Below, piece by piece: positions 26,389-34,734 of a stretch of 64,000 nt of DNA (position 1 is its first letter; the number at the start of each line of letters is the position of its first letter). Position numbers and translations under genes: made by a program. The notes beneath the pieces are model-generated. The model ran no database searches. It was not told the origin of the DNA and was given only the letters and a program-made list of their open reading frames with translations. Source of the stretch: Verrucomicrobiaceae bacterium. GTDB taxonomy: Bacteria; Verrucomicrobiota; Verrucomicrobiia; Verrucomicrobiales; Verrucomicrobiaceae. The stretch spans positions 33,933 to 97,932 of the forward strand of contig JAEUHM010000034.1 in assembly GCA_016795485.1 (NCBI GenBank), in the 5' to 3' direction.

Positions 26389-27297
26389 CTATTTGACCAG
26401 CCCTGGGCATACCTCAAGCAACTTCGATGCCAGCCCTGCATCCGTCTCCCCCTCGCCCGCTTCCAGTTCCACCAGTTCCTTCTCCCTTCGGAACCATGTC
26501 CCCTGCCGCTTGGCATACTGCCGAGTTGCTATCACGATCGCTTCCCTCAGTTCACTCCTCGTCAGTTTTCCTGCCATAAAGTCCAGGGCCTGGCGCACTC
26601 CTATCGCTTTTGCAACATTTGCCACATCCGCAGGCAGAGCGCGCACCTCATCCACCAGTCCGCTGGCCAACATCCCATCCGTGCGTTGCTCAATTCGCCT
26701 CCACAGTTCTTCCCGAGGCCGCACCAGCACCGCACCCGCGCACTGAGCAGGCATATCTTGCCACTGCCGCCGCAACTTCGACTGGGCTTGCCCCGTCAGC
26801 AGACACACTTCCAGCGCCCGGCTCACGTAGCGATCATTCGGCAGCGGCACATTCACTTCCGCATCTGGGTCCAGCTCCAAGAGATGCCGCACACGCTCTT
26901 CAGGCGTCAGCACTGCTATCTTCTGGCGCAAAGCAGCGTCCACCGGAGGCAACGGAGCTAGCCCATGCGTCAGCGCCTTCAAATACAAGCCACTCCCACC
27001 TACCACGATCGGCATACGCCCTCTGCCACGTATCTCATTCACCACACGCATCGCTACATCGCGATACTTGGCTGCATCGCACGCCTCATGCACTGGCAGC
27101 ACACCATACAGATGATGCGGCACCACTTTCAGCACCTCACCTGTAGGTTGCGCGGTGGTTATCGGTACCCCGGCATAAAGTTGAAACGCATCCCCGTTCA
27201 CGATCTCCCCGTTCACGCGCAATGCCAGCTCCACGGCCAGTGAAGACTTGCCGCTAGCCGTTGCACCTGCTAGCACGAACATATTTTCTGCGCTCAC
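26389..27297 (-). CDS. miaA: tRNA dimethylallyltransferase MiaA
   Basis: 302 residues, slightly shorter than the usual 305-315. It adds dimethylallyl to A37 of tRNAs reading UNN codons. P-loop is AGATASGKSSLAVELA; NGDAFQLYAGVPITTAQPT matches the family's DSxQxY..x.igTAkp motif with Asp and Gln, although the usual Ser is Ala. HHLYG, VVGGSGLYLKALTHG and SRALEVCLLTG are all present. The start is GTG at 27297; an ATG five codons later is the alternative. It follows argA by 11 bp and precedes the GH63-like gene by 25 bp, so amino-acid, tRNA and glucan genes share an operon. Confidence 0.93.
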   Translation of the reverse strand: MSAENMFVLAGATASGKSSLAVELALRVNGEIVNGDAFQLYAGVPITTAQPTGEVLKVVPHHLYGVLPVHEACDAAKYRDVAMRVVNEIRGRGRMPIVVGGSGLYLKALTHGLAPLPPVDAALRQKIAVLTPEERVRHLLELDPDAEVNVPLPNDRYVSRALEVCLLTGQAQSKLRRQWQDMPAQCAGAVLVRPREELWRRIEQRTDGMLASGLVDEVRALPADVANVAKAIGVRQALDFMAGKLTRSELREAIVIATRQYAKRQGTWFRREKELVELEAGEGETDAGLASKLLEVCPGLVK

Positions 27298-27308
27298 CGT
27301 GTTAGGCC

Positions 27309-28622
27309 TTACTTCAGACCCTTCAGCAGCACCTTGGAGTTCCGCCCACTCTTGTCATACGCCGCACGGCGTGAGGCAGGCAGAATGTCCGAGCTAGATA
27401 CCGTATAGCCCATCTGCTCCTCAAAGAACCGGAACGCCTGCGTGCTCAGCGCGAAGATACTCTCTGCACCACGCTGGCGTGCCACCTCCTCCGCGTAAGC
27501 CACCAGACGCCGGCCATAGCCCTGGTTCTTGTGAGAGCGCCGCACGTACAGGCAGGCTAGCTCCGCCATCGTTCCTGATTTTCCATCCAGGTTGTGACTA
27601 TGCACCGCCACCGAGCCCACAGGGTTTCCATCCAGATCCAGAAGGAAGAAATCATTGATCCGCTCCGCGATTTGTTTACGCGTCCTCGGCAGAAGAGCCG
27701 CATCATCCACCGACTGCTGCATCATGCTGATCAAGTGCGGCACGTCCGCAGGCGTTGCGCTTCTTATTTGCTGGTAGTGGTCGGCATGCACCATCGTCCC
27801 CACCCCTTCGTTGCTGAATATCTCCGCCAGTAGCACCTCATCTTGCGTGCCATCCACGATGTGCACCCTCGGCACTCCTTCTTGGCAAGCTAGGGCACCA
27901 TACTTCAGCTTTGAGAGCAAATTGATGTCATGCCCCCCCTCCTTCCGGCGGGACAGTTCCCGTGCGTCAGCCACACTCAGTTGCGCCACCCGATTACCCT
28001 TCTCATCCGTCAGCGGCGTCTCCGAGACAAAAATAATCTTCGCCGCCCCTATCGCCATGGCCACCTCAGCCGCCACCGAGTCAGAGTTCAGACGCAGAGT
28101 TGCCCCGCGCCCGTCATAGCCCAAAGGCGGCAGCACCGGAATGATGTCCGCCTTCAGCAGCGCCAGCAGAGTCTCCGCATCCACCCGCTCTATCCGGCCC
28201 GTGTGTTGCAAGTCCTGTCCATCGATCACCCCCGCAGGATGTACCGCCAGAGCATTGCTCACCGCCACCGGCAGCTCCAGAGCCGTCAGGTCAGCCACCA
28301 GTTCACTCGTCTGCCGCGTGATCGCCTCAATGCTCACCTCCAGAGTCGCATCATCCGTCAGCCCCATCCCATCCACACTGCTCGGCTTCAGGCCACGGAG
28401 CGCTGCTAGGTCAGTGATCTGCGCTCTCGCGCCAAAGATCAGCACAATCTCAATGTTCAGCGACTGCAGCACCGCTATGTCCTGCAGCAGGCTAGGCAAG
28501 TTAGGTTGCCGCATCACCGCACCGTCCAGCGCAATCACAAAGATGCGCTGCCGGAACTGTGGAACGTAACGGAGAATGCCGCGGATGTCGTCGAATCGCA
28601 TGGAATCCGCAGCGTGCTGCAT
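27309..28622 (-). CDS. argA: amino-acid N-acetyltransferase (N-acetylglutamate synthase, ArgA type)
   Basis: 437 residues, matching E. coli ArgA (443). An N-terminal amino-acid-kinase-like domain (about 1-285) contains IFVIALDGAVMRQPNL, VLIFGARAQI and LPPLGYDGRGATLRLNSDSV. A C-terminal GNAT domain contains LACLYVRRSHKNQGYGRRLV (acetyl-CoA loop) and STQAFRFFEEQMGY. It makes N-acetylglutamate, the first step of arginine synthesis. ATG at 28622 is preferred because a purine-rich AGGGGGGG precedes it; ATG at 28601 (MRFDDIRG) is the closest alternative. Start codons further up would overlap the divergent photolyase gene, only 31 bp away. Confidence 0.9.
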   Translation of the reverse strand: MQHAADSMRFDDIRGILRYVPQFRQRIFVIALDGAVMRQPNLPSLLQDIAVLQSLNIEIVLIFGARAQITDLAALRGLKPSSVDGMGLTDDATLEVSIEAITRQTSELVADLTALELPVAVSNALAVHPAGVIDGQDLQHTGRIERVDAETLLALLKADIIPVLPPLGYDGRGATLRLNSDSVAAEVAMAIGAAKIIFVSETPLTDEKGNRVAQLSVADARELSRRKEGGHDINLLSKLKYGALACQEGVPRVHIVDGTQDEVLLAEIFSNEGVGTMVHADHYQQIRSATPADVPHLISMMQQSVDDAALLPRTRKQIAERINDFFLLDLDGNPVGSVAVHSHNLDGKSGTMAELACLYVRRSHKNQGYGRRLVAYAEEVARQRGAESIFALSTQAFRFFEEQMGYTVSSSDILPASRRAAYDKSGRNSKVLLKGLK

Positions 28623-28653
28623 CGCGCCCCCCCCTGCAAGCGTAGTCTTGCCC

Positions 28654-30018
28654 ATGCGCACCGTTTTGTTTTGGTTTAGAAGAGATTTGCGGCTCACGGA
28701 TAACACCGGGCTCGCCGCCGCAGTCGCCTCCGGTGCCCGTGTCATCCCGGTCTACATCCTCTCCACTTGGAAGAAACACCACGGCTGGACCGGTCCCAAG
28801 CGACTGCAGTTCCTCTGCGGTTGCATCGAGTCCCTCTCCCGCAATCTCGACTCGATTGGCTCCCGCCTCATCATTCGCGCGGGCGATGCCGTGGAAGAAC
28901 TCCACAAGCTCGCCCAAGAGACCCAGGCAGAAGCCATATACTTCAATCGCGATCCAGATCCCTTTGGCAAAAGCGTCGAGACCCGCCTCGCCAACACCAG
29001 CCCCATCCCTTGCCACAGCTACAAAGACGCGGTCCTCCACGAGGCCCACGAAGTCCTCACCGGCAGCGGCGGCCCCTACCGCGTCTACACCCCCTACAGC
29101 AAGAACTGGCTCGCCCTGGAGAAACCTCAGCCCCAGCCCGCCATCAAGACCCTCGGGCCCGCTGCCGAGACACACATCCACAGCCACCCACTCCCCACAC
29201 TCGCTTGGTGGGACCTCCAGCCCCAGGCAGACGCCCAGCTACCCACCCCAGGAGAACGCGCCGCCAGAGAGCGCATGAAAGCCTTCATCCAAAGCCAGCG
29301 CCTCACCGCCTATAAAGAACAGCGGGACATCCCCAGCATAGCCGGCACCTCATTCCTCAGCCCAGACCTCCGCTTCGGCCTCATCTCCATCAGAGAACTC
29401 TACGCCCACTCCCTCCCAGACCTCACCTACCGCAAGGAACTCGGCTGGAGAGAGTTCTACATCGCCCTCCTCCACCACTACCCAGAAGTCCTCGAGCGCG
29501 ACTTCAACCCCGACTACGCCCGCGTCCAGTGGCCCGGCACCGAAGGCGGGCTAGAAGCCTGGACCACAGGCAAGACCGGCTTCCCCATCGTAGACGCAGG
29601 CATGCGCCAACTCATACAGACCGGTTGGATGCACAACCGCGTTCGCATGATTGTCGCCATGTTCCTCACCAAAGATCTGCACTTCCACTGGAAAGTAGGC
29701 GAGCAGTTCTTCCATCAGCACCTCATCGATGCCGAGATCGCCTCCAACAACGGAGGCTGGCAGTGGAGTGCAGGCACCGGAGCAGACGCCGCCCCCTACT
29801 TCCGCATCCAGAACCCCTGGTCCCAGACCAAGCGCTACGATCCAGAAGGCAAATACATCAAACACTGGCTCCCCGAGCTCGCCCACGTCCCCGCCGAGAA
29901 ACTCCTCGATCCCCCCACCCTACGCCTAGCCAAAGACTACCCCCTCCCCATCGTCGACCACACCACTCAACGCGACTACACGCTAGAGCGCTTCAAGCTA
30001 GGCAAGAAGCCAAGCTAA
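28654..30018 (+). CDS. phr: class I deoxyribodipyrimidine photolyase
   Basis: 454 residues, the standard length of microbial class I CPD photolyases, which use FAD and an antenna pigment to split cyclobutane pyrimidine dimers. Start MRTVLFWFRRDLRLTDN is the canonical opening. FAD-domain motifs: ELGWREFYIALLHHYPEV, TGKTGFPIVDAGMRQLIQTG, WMHNRVRMIVAMFLTKDLHF, and ASNNGGWQWSAGTGADAAPY with FRIQNP. An upstream in-frame ATG at 28576 is rejected since it lies in the argA coding region. This gene is strikingly rich in C on the coding strand. It is a second photolyase besides the FeS type at 6.1-7.7 kb. Confidence 0.94.
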   Translation: MRTVLFWFRRDLRLTDNTGLAAAVASGARVIPVYILSTWKKHHGWTGPKRLQFLCGCIESLSRNLDSIGSRLIIRAGDAVEELHKLAQETQAEAIYFNRDPDPFGKSVETRLANTSPIPCHSYKDAVLHEAHEVLTGSGGPYRVYTPYSKNWLALEKPQPQPAIKTLGPAAETHIHSHPLPTLAWWDLQPQADAQLPTPGERAARERMKAFIQSQRLTAYKEQRDIPSIAGTSFLSPDLRFGLISIRELYAHSLPDLTYRKELGWREFYIALLHHYPEVLERDFNPDYARVQWPGTEGGLEAWTTGKTGFPIVDAGMRQLIQTGWMHNRVRMIVAMFLTKDLHFHWKVGEQFFHQHLIDAEIASNNGGWQWSAGTGADAAPYFRIQNPWSQTKRYDPEGKYIKHWLPELAHVPAEKLLDPPTLRLAKDYPLPIVDHTTQRDYTLERFKLGKKPS

Positions 30019-30092
30019 AAAGTTCACTTCGTCGGTACGGCTGCACCACGCTGGCGTCTTGGGGACTTTGTCACTGGGTGATGACTGATACC

Positions 30093-31475
30093 TCATCCCA
30101 ACTGCGCCTTAACTACCACGTATCCGCGCGGTTTGTTGGAGGATGGATCTTGGGCTTCCATGGCGGTGAATAGCAAGGAAGTGGGAACCCATGTGGGGGG
30201 ATACTTGTATTGAGAGACATCGAGGACGAGGAAGGCATCGGCTCGGGCGTGATAGGCAGCTACGGGCGATACGTGGCCGCCGCCATCTTGACCTAAAGCG
30301 GGTCGGGAGTAGTTGATGAGGAGAAACGCTGACGATTGGTCGAGGAGCCCAATGGCTTGTCGCCGAAAATCGTCTACCGTGATGTCGGGGGCATACACCA
30401 TTTGTGCTGCCACGTCTTGATTGGCGTTCAGCATGGCGGCCATTTGGGCGAGGGTTACTCCTTGCCTAGCAACAATTTCTGGCGGCACGACAGCGGCAAC
30501 GGCTGGGCGGAAGTAATTGTCCTGAGTAAAGAAGGCATAAGGCCCGTGAATCTCGTCTGAGGGGCGTGGCACACCCAACGCATTCAGCACCATGACTGAG
30601 CTAGCGATGCTGCAGTAGTTGAGGTTCTCTTGAGGGGTGAAATAACGGATGAGGTGATAGAAACTGCCCGAGGGCTGGCTTTCCCTGAGTAACTGGGAGC
30701 CAAGGGGACTGTCCAAACTCACCAACACGTTGGTAGGTGCTGCAGTAGTAGCAAACTGCATGCTTGGCGACTGAGTCTGGATGGCACGCTCCCAATTTGT
30801 TGTTCGGTCTTGTTTCCATGCTTTGAGCGACGTGGCTTTATCTGCCAGATAGCTTGAGGTAAGGAAGAGCTCCAAGAAGTCTGGAGAGATTTGGGAAGCA
30901 CCTTCTTTGCAAAGTCGGCGGTAGGCGGCATGGGGGAGGAGATGGGCATTTACCAACTGCCACTCTGGCTTTACGGCTACGTCTGGTGCGATCAGAAGGT
31001 AAGCGATGCTTGGTTGAGTTTTGTCATCCCAATCCCACGGAATGCTTGCCACTGGGACTAGATCGTAGCCGACTTCCCGGAGCCGCAATGCAGGGACATC
31101 ACTAGCAGCCAGAGTGATCTTGATGCCATTGACCATGTCATGAACGTCACCGGTGATGAAAACATTGAGAGCTGCTCGCTCAAAGGGAGTGCGCGGCGAT
31201 CCGTAGCGAGAAACGGCAGCGGGCGGCATCTGGTAGTTGAACACTCGCTTGCACCCGAATGTGAGCCACGGGGTGCGGGTGGTGCTTGCCGATTGAATGG
31301 TGATGGACGCTGAGGCTTGATTCATCAAGCTGCCGTAGCCCACCATTGCTAGTGTCTGGCCCGGCATTTTCTGAATGGCGTCCTCTAATCCGTCCCAGGG
31401 GTAATGAAACACGGGAGGCAGTGAACTTTGGAGGCGCACGATCTCCGAAAGCAAGGTGGGAGGCAACGGTTTCAT
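30093..31475 (-). CDS. gamma-glutamylcyclotransferase-like / phytochelatin synthase fusion
   Basis: 460 residues with two linked thiol-peptide domains. Residues about 40-180 show a gamma-glutamylcyclotransferase-like fold: VGYGSLMN (47-52, the family's substrate loop), a CKRVFNYQ strand, and LREVGYDLVPV near 140, which resembles the acidic segment of that fold. Residues about 275-460 are a phytochelatin-synthase-type papain-like domain. Catalytic Cys288 is in YCSIASSVMVLNAL, His401 in GGGHVSPVAAYH, and Asp419 in FLVLDVSQYKYPPTWV. Plant/cyanobacterial enzymes transpeptidate or cleave glutathione at the same Cys. No signal peptide is obvious. The start at 31475 is an ATG; a TTG at 31520 is less likely. 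No metal-resistance neighbours. Confidence 0.78.
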   Translation of the reverse strand: MKPLPPTLLSEIVRLQSSLPPVFHYPWDGLEDAIQKMPGQTLAMVGYGSLMNQASASITIQSASTTRTPWLTFGCKRVFNYQMPPAAVSRYGSPRTPFERAALNVFITGDVHDMVNGIKITLAASDVPALRLREVGYDLVPVASIPWDWDDKTQPSIAYLLIAPDVAVKPEWQLVNAHLLPHAAYRRLCKEGASQISPDFLELFLTSSYLADKATSLKAWKQDRTTNWERAIQTQSPSMQFATTAAPTNVLVSLDSPLGSQLLRESQPSGSFYHLIRYFTPQENLNYCSIASSVMVLNALGVPRPSDEIHGPYAFFTQDNYFRPAVAAVVPPEIVARQGVTLAQMAAMLNANQDVAAQMVYAPDITVDDFRRQAIGLLDQSSAFLLINYSRPALGQDGGGHVSPVAAYHARADAFLVLDVSQYKYPPTWVPTSLLFTAMEAQDPSSNKPRGYVVVKAQLG

Positions 31476-31543
31476 AACAAGGAACTGCTTATACCAGGGA
31501 ACGAGCCAAGCGGAAGCCAAGAATGGTGAGCCTTAACGCCCAT

Positions 31544-32344
31544 TTAGCTTGGAGGCGTGGCAGAAACCGCCGCCGTGTAGGCTGCTTTCAGCTTTGGGTC
31601 GGTCTGCGTGTGCTTGCCGCGATACACCAGCAGCAGGCCGAGGCGTGGGAAGTCGCTCGTGTTCGGCGCTGAGTGATGAATGGTCTCGCACTGGTGAATG
31701 AGTGCATCCCCTGGCTCCAACAGACCGCAGAACTGCTCTTCCAGCGGAACTGCGGGAGGCTCCGCCATTCCTATGGAGTTGCCCTTCACCCCAGAGGGCT
31801 TAGTCGGCTGCATACCCGACTTTTGTGATCCGCGAACGTAATACACCGGCCCGTTCGCCATTGTCACAGGATCAATCGCTATCCAGATGGTGAGCATATC
31901 CGGCGGTGTCTGGCAGAAATAGGCGTTATCTTGATGATAAGGCACCGCCGATCCAACCCGCGCCTGTTTGTTAAACGTCTCGACCCCAACGAGCAGTGGT
32001 TCGCCGGACACCAATTGCGAAACCAGTGACAATATCTCCGGTTTCTCGACCATTGGCACTATGGCCGGATCGTGAATCTCCAGTCGCCACAGATTGCGCA
32101 CAGTCCTCCCATCCGCCTCAAACGTCCGTGCGTCCGTTGGTCGTGATGGCAGGTCGTCACGCATGAAGCGTTCTAACTCCGCTCGAATACCAGCGACTTC
32201 CGCCGCACTGAATAGTCCAGGCACGCGGATCACACCATTGCACTGGTAGTCTTCAATCAATGAAGCAACATTGGGCAGACTCATATGAAAAGTTGGGGGA
32301 CGAGGTGGCTCGGGGGTCAGTTGTGCATTAAGTTCAACGGTCAT
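31544..32344 (-). CDS. phytanoyl-CoA dioxygenase family protein
   Basis: 266 residues, a cytoplasmic Fe(II)/2-oxoglutarate-dependent oxygenase. Metal ligands: His and Asp in PYHQDNAYF (HxD) and a distal His in QCETIHHSAP, followed by RLGLLLVYRG with the Arg that holds 2-oxoglutarate. The family hydroxylates small molecules; substrate unknown. The ATG at 32344 lies 5 bp after the ROK regulator stop, so they are one transcript and the repressor probably controls it. An in-frame start upstream would overlap the regulator. Confidence 0.85.
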   Translation of the reverse strand: MTVELNAQLTPEPPRPPTFHMSLPNVASLIEDYQCNGVIRVPGLFSAAEVAGIRAELERFMRDDLPSRPTDARTFEADGRTVRNLWRLEIHDPAIVPMVEKPEILSLVSQLVSGEPLLVGVETFNKQARVGSAVPYHQDNAYFCQTPPDMLTIWIAIDPVTMANGPVYYVRGSQKSGMQPTKPSGVKGNSIGMAEPPAVPLEEQFCGLLEPGDALIHQCETIHHSAPNTSDFPRLGLLLVYRGKHTQTDPKLKAAYTAAVSATPPS

Positions 32345-32348
32345 GAGT

Positions 32349-33464
32349 TCAGCTTGCTGGCACCCATTTTTCCATAGCAAGACTGGCCGCGCCTAAAGCA
32401 CCGGCATCATCGCCGAGTTGAGAGCGGAGGAGGCGGATGGGCTTCATTTGGAGTGACTGGACGGTATTTTGAATGGTAGTGATGATGTCCGAGCAAAACG
32501 CATCGCCAAGCGCCGTTAGCGGACCGTGGAGAAAGTAAGTGTGCGTATCCAGCAAGAGATGGAGGCTGGCAAGAACCTTGGCGTAGTCGTTGATGATGGA
32601 TCTACGGGCTTCGTCTCGCTGATTAGCCAAAGCCAAGAGGGCGCTGTGTAAGTCCGCAGGCTGACTGGCTCGAGTGCTTTTGCCGGTGAGGCGCCTCCAC
32701 ACAGATGGTGAGGAAAGAGCATCATGAAGCTCTGCTTTGTCACCCCAGGGCCAGCGGCCGATCTCACCGGCGGCGTGCTCCGCACCGGTGACAACGCGTC
32801 CGTCAATGACGATGGCGATGCCGAAGCCACTCCGTGGGCCGAGGATAACGAAGTCAGCAAGTTCTGCTGCTGCTCCAAACCAACGCTCTGCGAGTGCAAT
32901 AGCACGGAGATTGTTGTCGAGCGTGACCGCGACTCTGTGTTTGTTGCGGAGTTGCAGTGCAAGCGGCACGTTTTTCCATCCTTCAATAAAAGTGTAGTCG
33001 CGTGCGATGCCACTAGCGGGATCGACAATACCAGGGACACCCACGCCAATGCCAAGCAGCAGCCCTGTCGCATCTTTAGAGAGCGCTGTGATCATTTTGT
33101 TTATCTCGGCGATGACTGCTTTCGGGGTGACGGTCTCGGGCAAACTCGTGGTTAGGCTCGCCCGTTTAACTCCCGAGAAGTCGACACGCGCGCCCTGAAT
33201 GCGCTCGGCATTGAACTCGATGCCAGCAAACCATCCAGCATTAGCATTCGTGGTAAGCGAGCGCTTCGGACGGCCCATGGGGCCTTTTGCGATGCCATTC
33301 TCGTTGAGAAGGCGGCTTGAGATGAGCTGATCGACATACTGGCCAGCCGTTGTCGGTGAGAGCCGCATCGCATCCGCCAACTCTCGGCGCGAGGTGGCGC
33401 GCTGGCTGCGCACGTGCAACACGGCTTGCGAGAGGAGATGACGCTGGTCTTCGAGGTTACGCAT
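32349..33464 (-). CDS. ROK-family transcriptional regulator
   Basis: 371 residues, NagC/XylR-type. An N-terminal winged helix (residues about 1-75) includes SRRELADAMRLSPTTAGQYV and the recognition-helix/wing GRPKRSL. A ROK kinase-like sugar-sensing domain follows with IGVGVPGIVDPASG and GAEHAAGEIGRWPWG. The usual CxCGxxGC zinc motif after the GEIGR region is missing here, replaced by WPWGDKAEL. It likely represses its own operon (with the dioxygenase) and the divergent flavin monooxygenase operon, released by a sugar ligand. A palindrome suited to a dimeric repressor lies just upstream. Confidence 0.85.
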   Translation of the reverse strand: MRNLEDQRHLLSQAVLHVRSQRATSRRELADAMRLSPTTAGQYVDQLISSRLLNENGIAKGPMGRPKRSLTTNANAGWFAGIEFNAERIQGARVDFSGVKRASLTTSLPETVTPKAVIAEINKMITALSKDATGLLLGIGVGVPGIVDPASGIARDYTFIEGWKNVPLALQLRNKHRVAVTLDNNLRAIALAERWFGAAAELADFVILGPRSGFGIAIVIDGRVVTGAEHAAGEIGRWPWGDKAELHDALSSPSVWRRLTGKSTRASQPADLHSALLALANQRDEARRSIINDYAKVLASLHLLLDTHTYFLHGPLTALGDAFCSDIITTIQNTVQSLQMKPIRLLRSQLGDDAGALGAASLAMEKWVPAS

Positions 33465-33482
33465 GAAGGTGCAGATTTAGTC

Positions 33483-33512
33483 TTGTGACATATTCCAATA
33501 CTGCAATATAAA
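33483..33512 (+). promoter_or_regulatory. candidate promoter and ROK operator for the monooxygenase operon
   Basis: A TTGTGA (33483-33488) and TATAAA (33507-33512) separated by 18 bp resemble -35/-10 boxes directed at the gene at 33556. Between and over them lies an inverted repeat ATATTCCAAT/ACTGCAATAT (33490-33509), 8 of 10 positions symmetric. A second symmetric GAAAC(N4)GTTTC lies at 33516-33529. This is where an autoregulating ROK repressor encoded divergently would bind. Confidence 0.4.
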
Positions 33513-33555
33513 GAGGAAACAAACGTTTCACCTTTCCCGCGACTCCTCTACTTCC

Positions 33556-34707
33556 ATGCCTCCTATTCCCATCCGCACCGAAGGCCGCCAATGCGAGGTG
33601 GCCTGGTTCTCCGCGATTTGCTCTGATGATTACGAGTTCCTCGGCGTGCCAGATAGTTCGCTCCGCTCAAACTACGAGCATTGTGGCGATATCGTGCGCA
33701 AGGCGGACGACCTGGGTTATCAAAACATCCTATTGCCCTCTGGTTGGATCGCAGGGCAGGACGCGCTCGCCTTTGCCTCCGCATTGGCACCGCAGACAAA
33801 GCAGATCAACTTGCTCGTGGCACTGCGTATGGGCGAGGTGTGGCCACCGATGCTAGCGCGTGCGCTTTCCACGCTCGATCATATCCTCAAAGGCCGACTA
33901 ACGATCAACATTATCTCCTCCGACATGCCTGGCATCAAAGAGGACAACCAGACACGCTACGACCGCTCTAGTGAGATCATCCAGATCCTACAGGGACTGT
34001 GGCGCACCGACGGGCCTTACGAGTTCAAAGGTAAGTATTACGACATCAATCTGCCCACCACCGAACCTGCAAAAACTTATCAGCAGAACGGCGGCCCGCT
34101 GATGTATTTCGGGGGCATCTCACCTGCTGCGCAAGATTTGTGCGCGAAACATTGCGATGTATTCCTCATGTGGCCGGAGACGGAGGACCGCATCGCCGAA
34201 ACCATGCGAACGATGTCCGAAAAGGCTGCGGGATATGGCCGCAAGATCGACTTCGGCTTCCGTAGCCACGTTATTGTACGCGAGACCGAGGCCGAGGCTC
34301 GCGCTGCTGCCAACAGGCTCATTTCTAAGCTCGATGCTGCAAAAGGTGCTGAGATCAAAGCTCGCTCGCAGGACAGCCAGAGTGCTGGCGTGAAGCGTCA
34401 GGACGAGCTACGTGCTCAAAGCAAAGATCTCTACATCGAAGACCACCTTTGGAGCGGTATCGGCCTCGCTCGCAGTGGTTGTGCCAGTGCCATCGTCGGC
34501 GATCCCGACCAAGTGCTCGCCAAACTGAACCGTTACATGGACATGGGCATGCGTTCCTTCGTGCTCAGCGGCTACCCCCATCTCGATGAGTGCGATCTCT
34601 TTGCCAAATACGTTCTGCCGAAGCTCCCCACCTGCCGCATCAACGAACTCCAAAACCGCCTCGTCCCCGATCCAGTGACTCCACTCACGACGGCAGAGCG
34701 AAGATAG
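33556..34707 (+). CDS. LLM-class FMN-dependent monooxygenase (SsuD-like)
   Basis: 383 residues, luciferase-like monooxygenase, close in style to alkanesulfonate monooxygenases (about 380). Features: [15 protein letters not shown] opening, [51 protein letters not shown], a [20 protein letters not shown] segment and [19 protein letters not shown]. Such enzymes use reduced FMN and O2; SsuD members free sulfite from alkanesulfonates, but close relatives act on other substrates and the active-site assignment is not possible here. First gene of a three-gene operon with an exported oxidoreductase and a sulfatase. Confidence 0.85.
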   Translation: MPPIPIRTEGRQCEVAWFSAICSDDYEFLGVPDSSLRSNYEHCGDIVRKADDLGYQNILLPSGWIAGQDALAFASALAPQTKQINLLVALRMGEVWPPMLARALSTLDHILKGRLTINIISSDMPGIKEDNQTRYDRSSEIIQILQGLWRTDGPYEFKGKYYDINLPTTEPAKTYQQNGGPLMYFGGISPAAQDLCAKHCDVFLMWPETEDRIAETMRTMSEKAAGYGRKIDFGFRSHVIVRETEAEARAAANRLISKLDAAKGAEIKARSQDSQSAGVKRQDELRAQSKDLYIEDHLWSGIGLARSGCASAIVGDPDQVLAKLNRYMDMGMRSFVLSGYPHLDECDLFAKYVLPKLPTCRINELQNRLVPDPVTPLTTAERR

Positions 34708-34734
34708 TTTTCACTTCAGCCTCCTCTTCCAAAC

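Noticed and set aside
26610..27146. Plus-strand frame of 178 codons within miaA
   Set aside because: Antisense to miaA, whose P-loop and other motifs are intact; product is His/Pro/Ala-rich shadow sequence.
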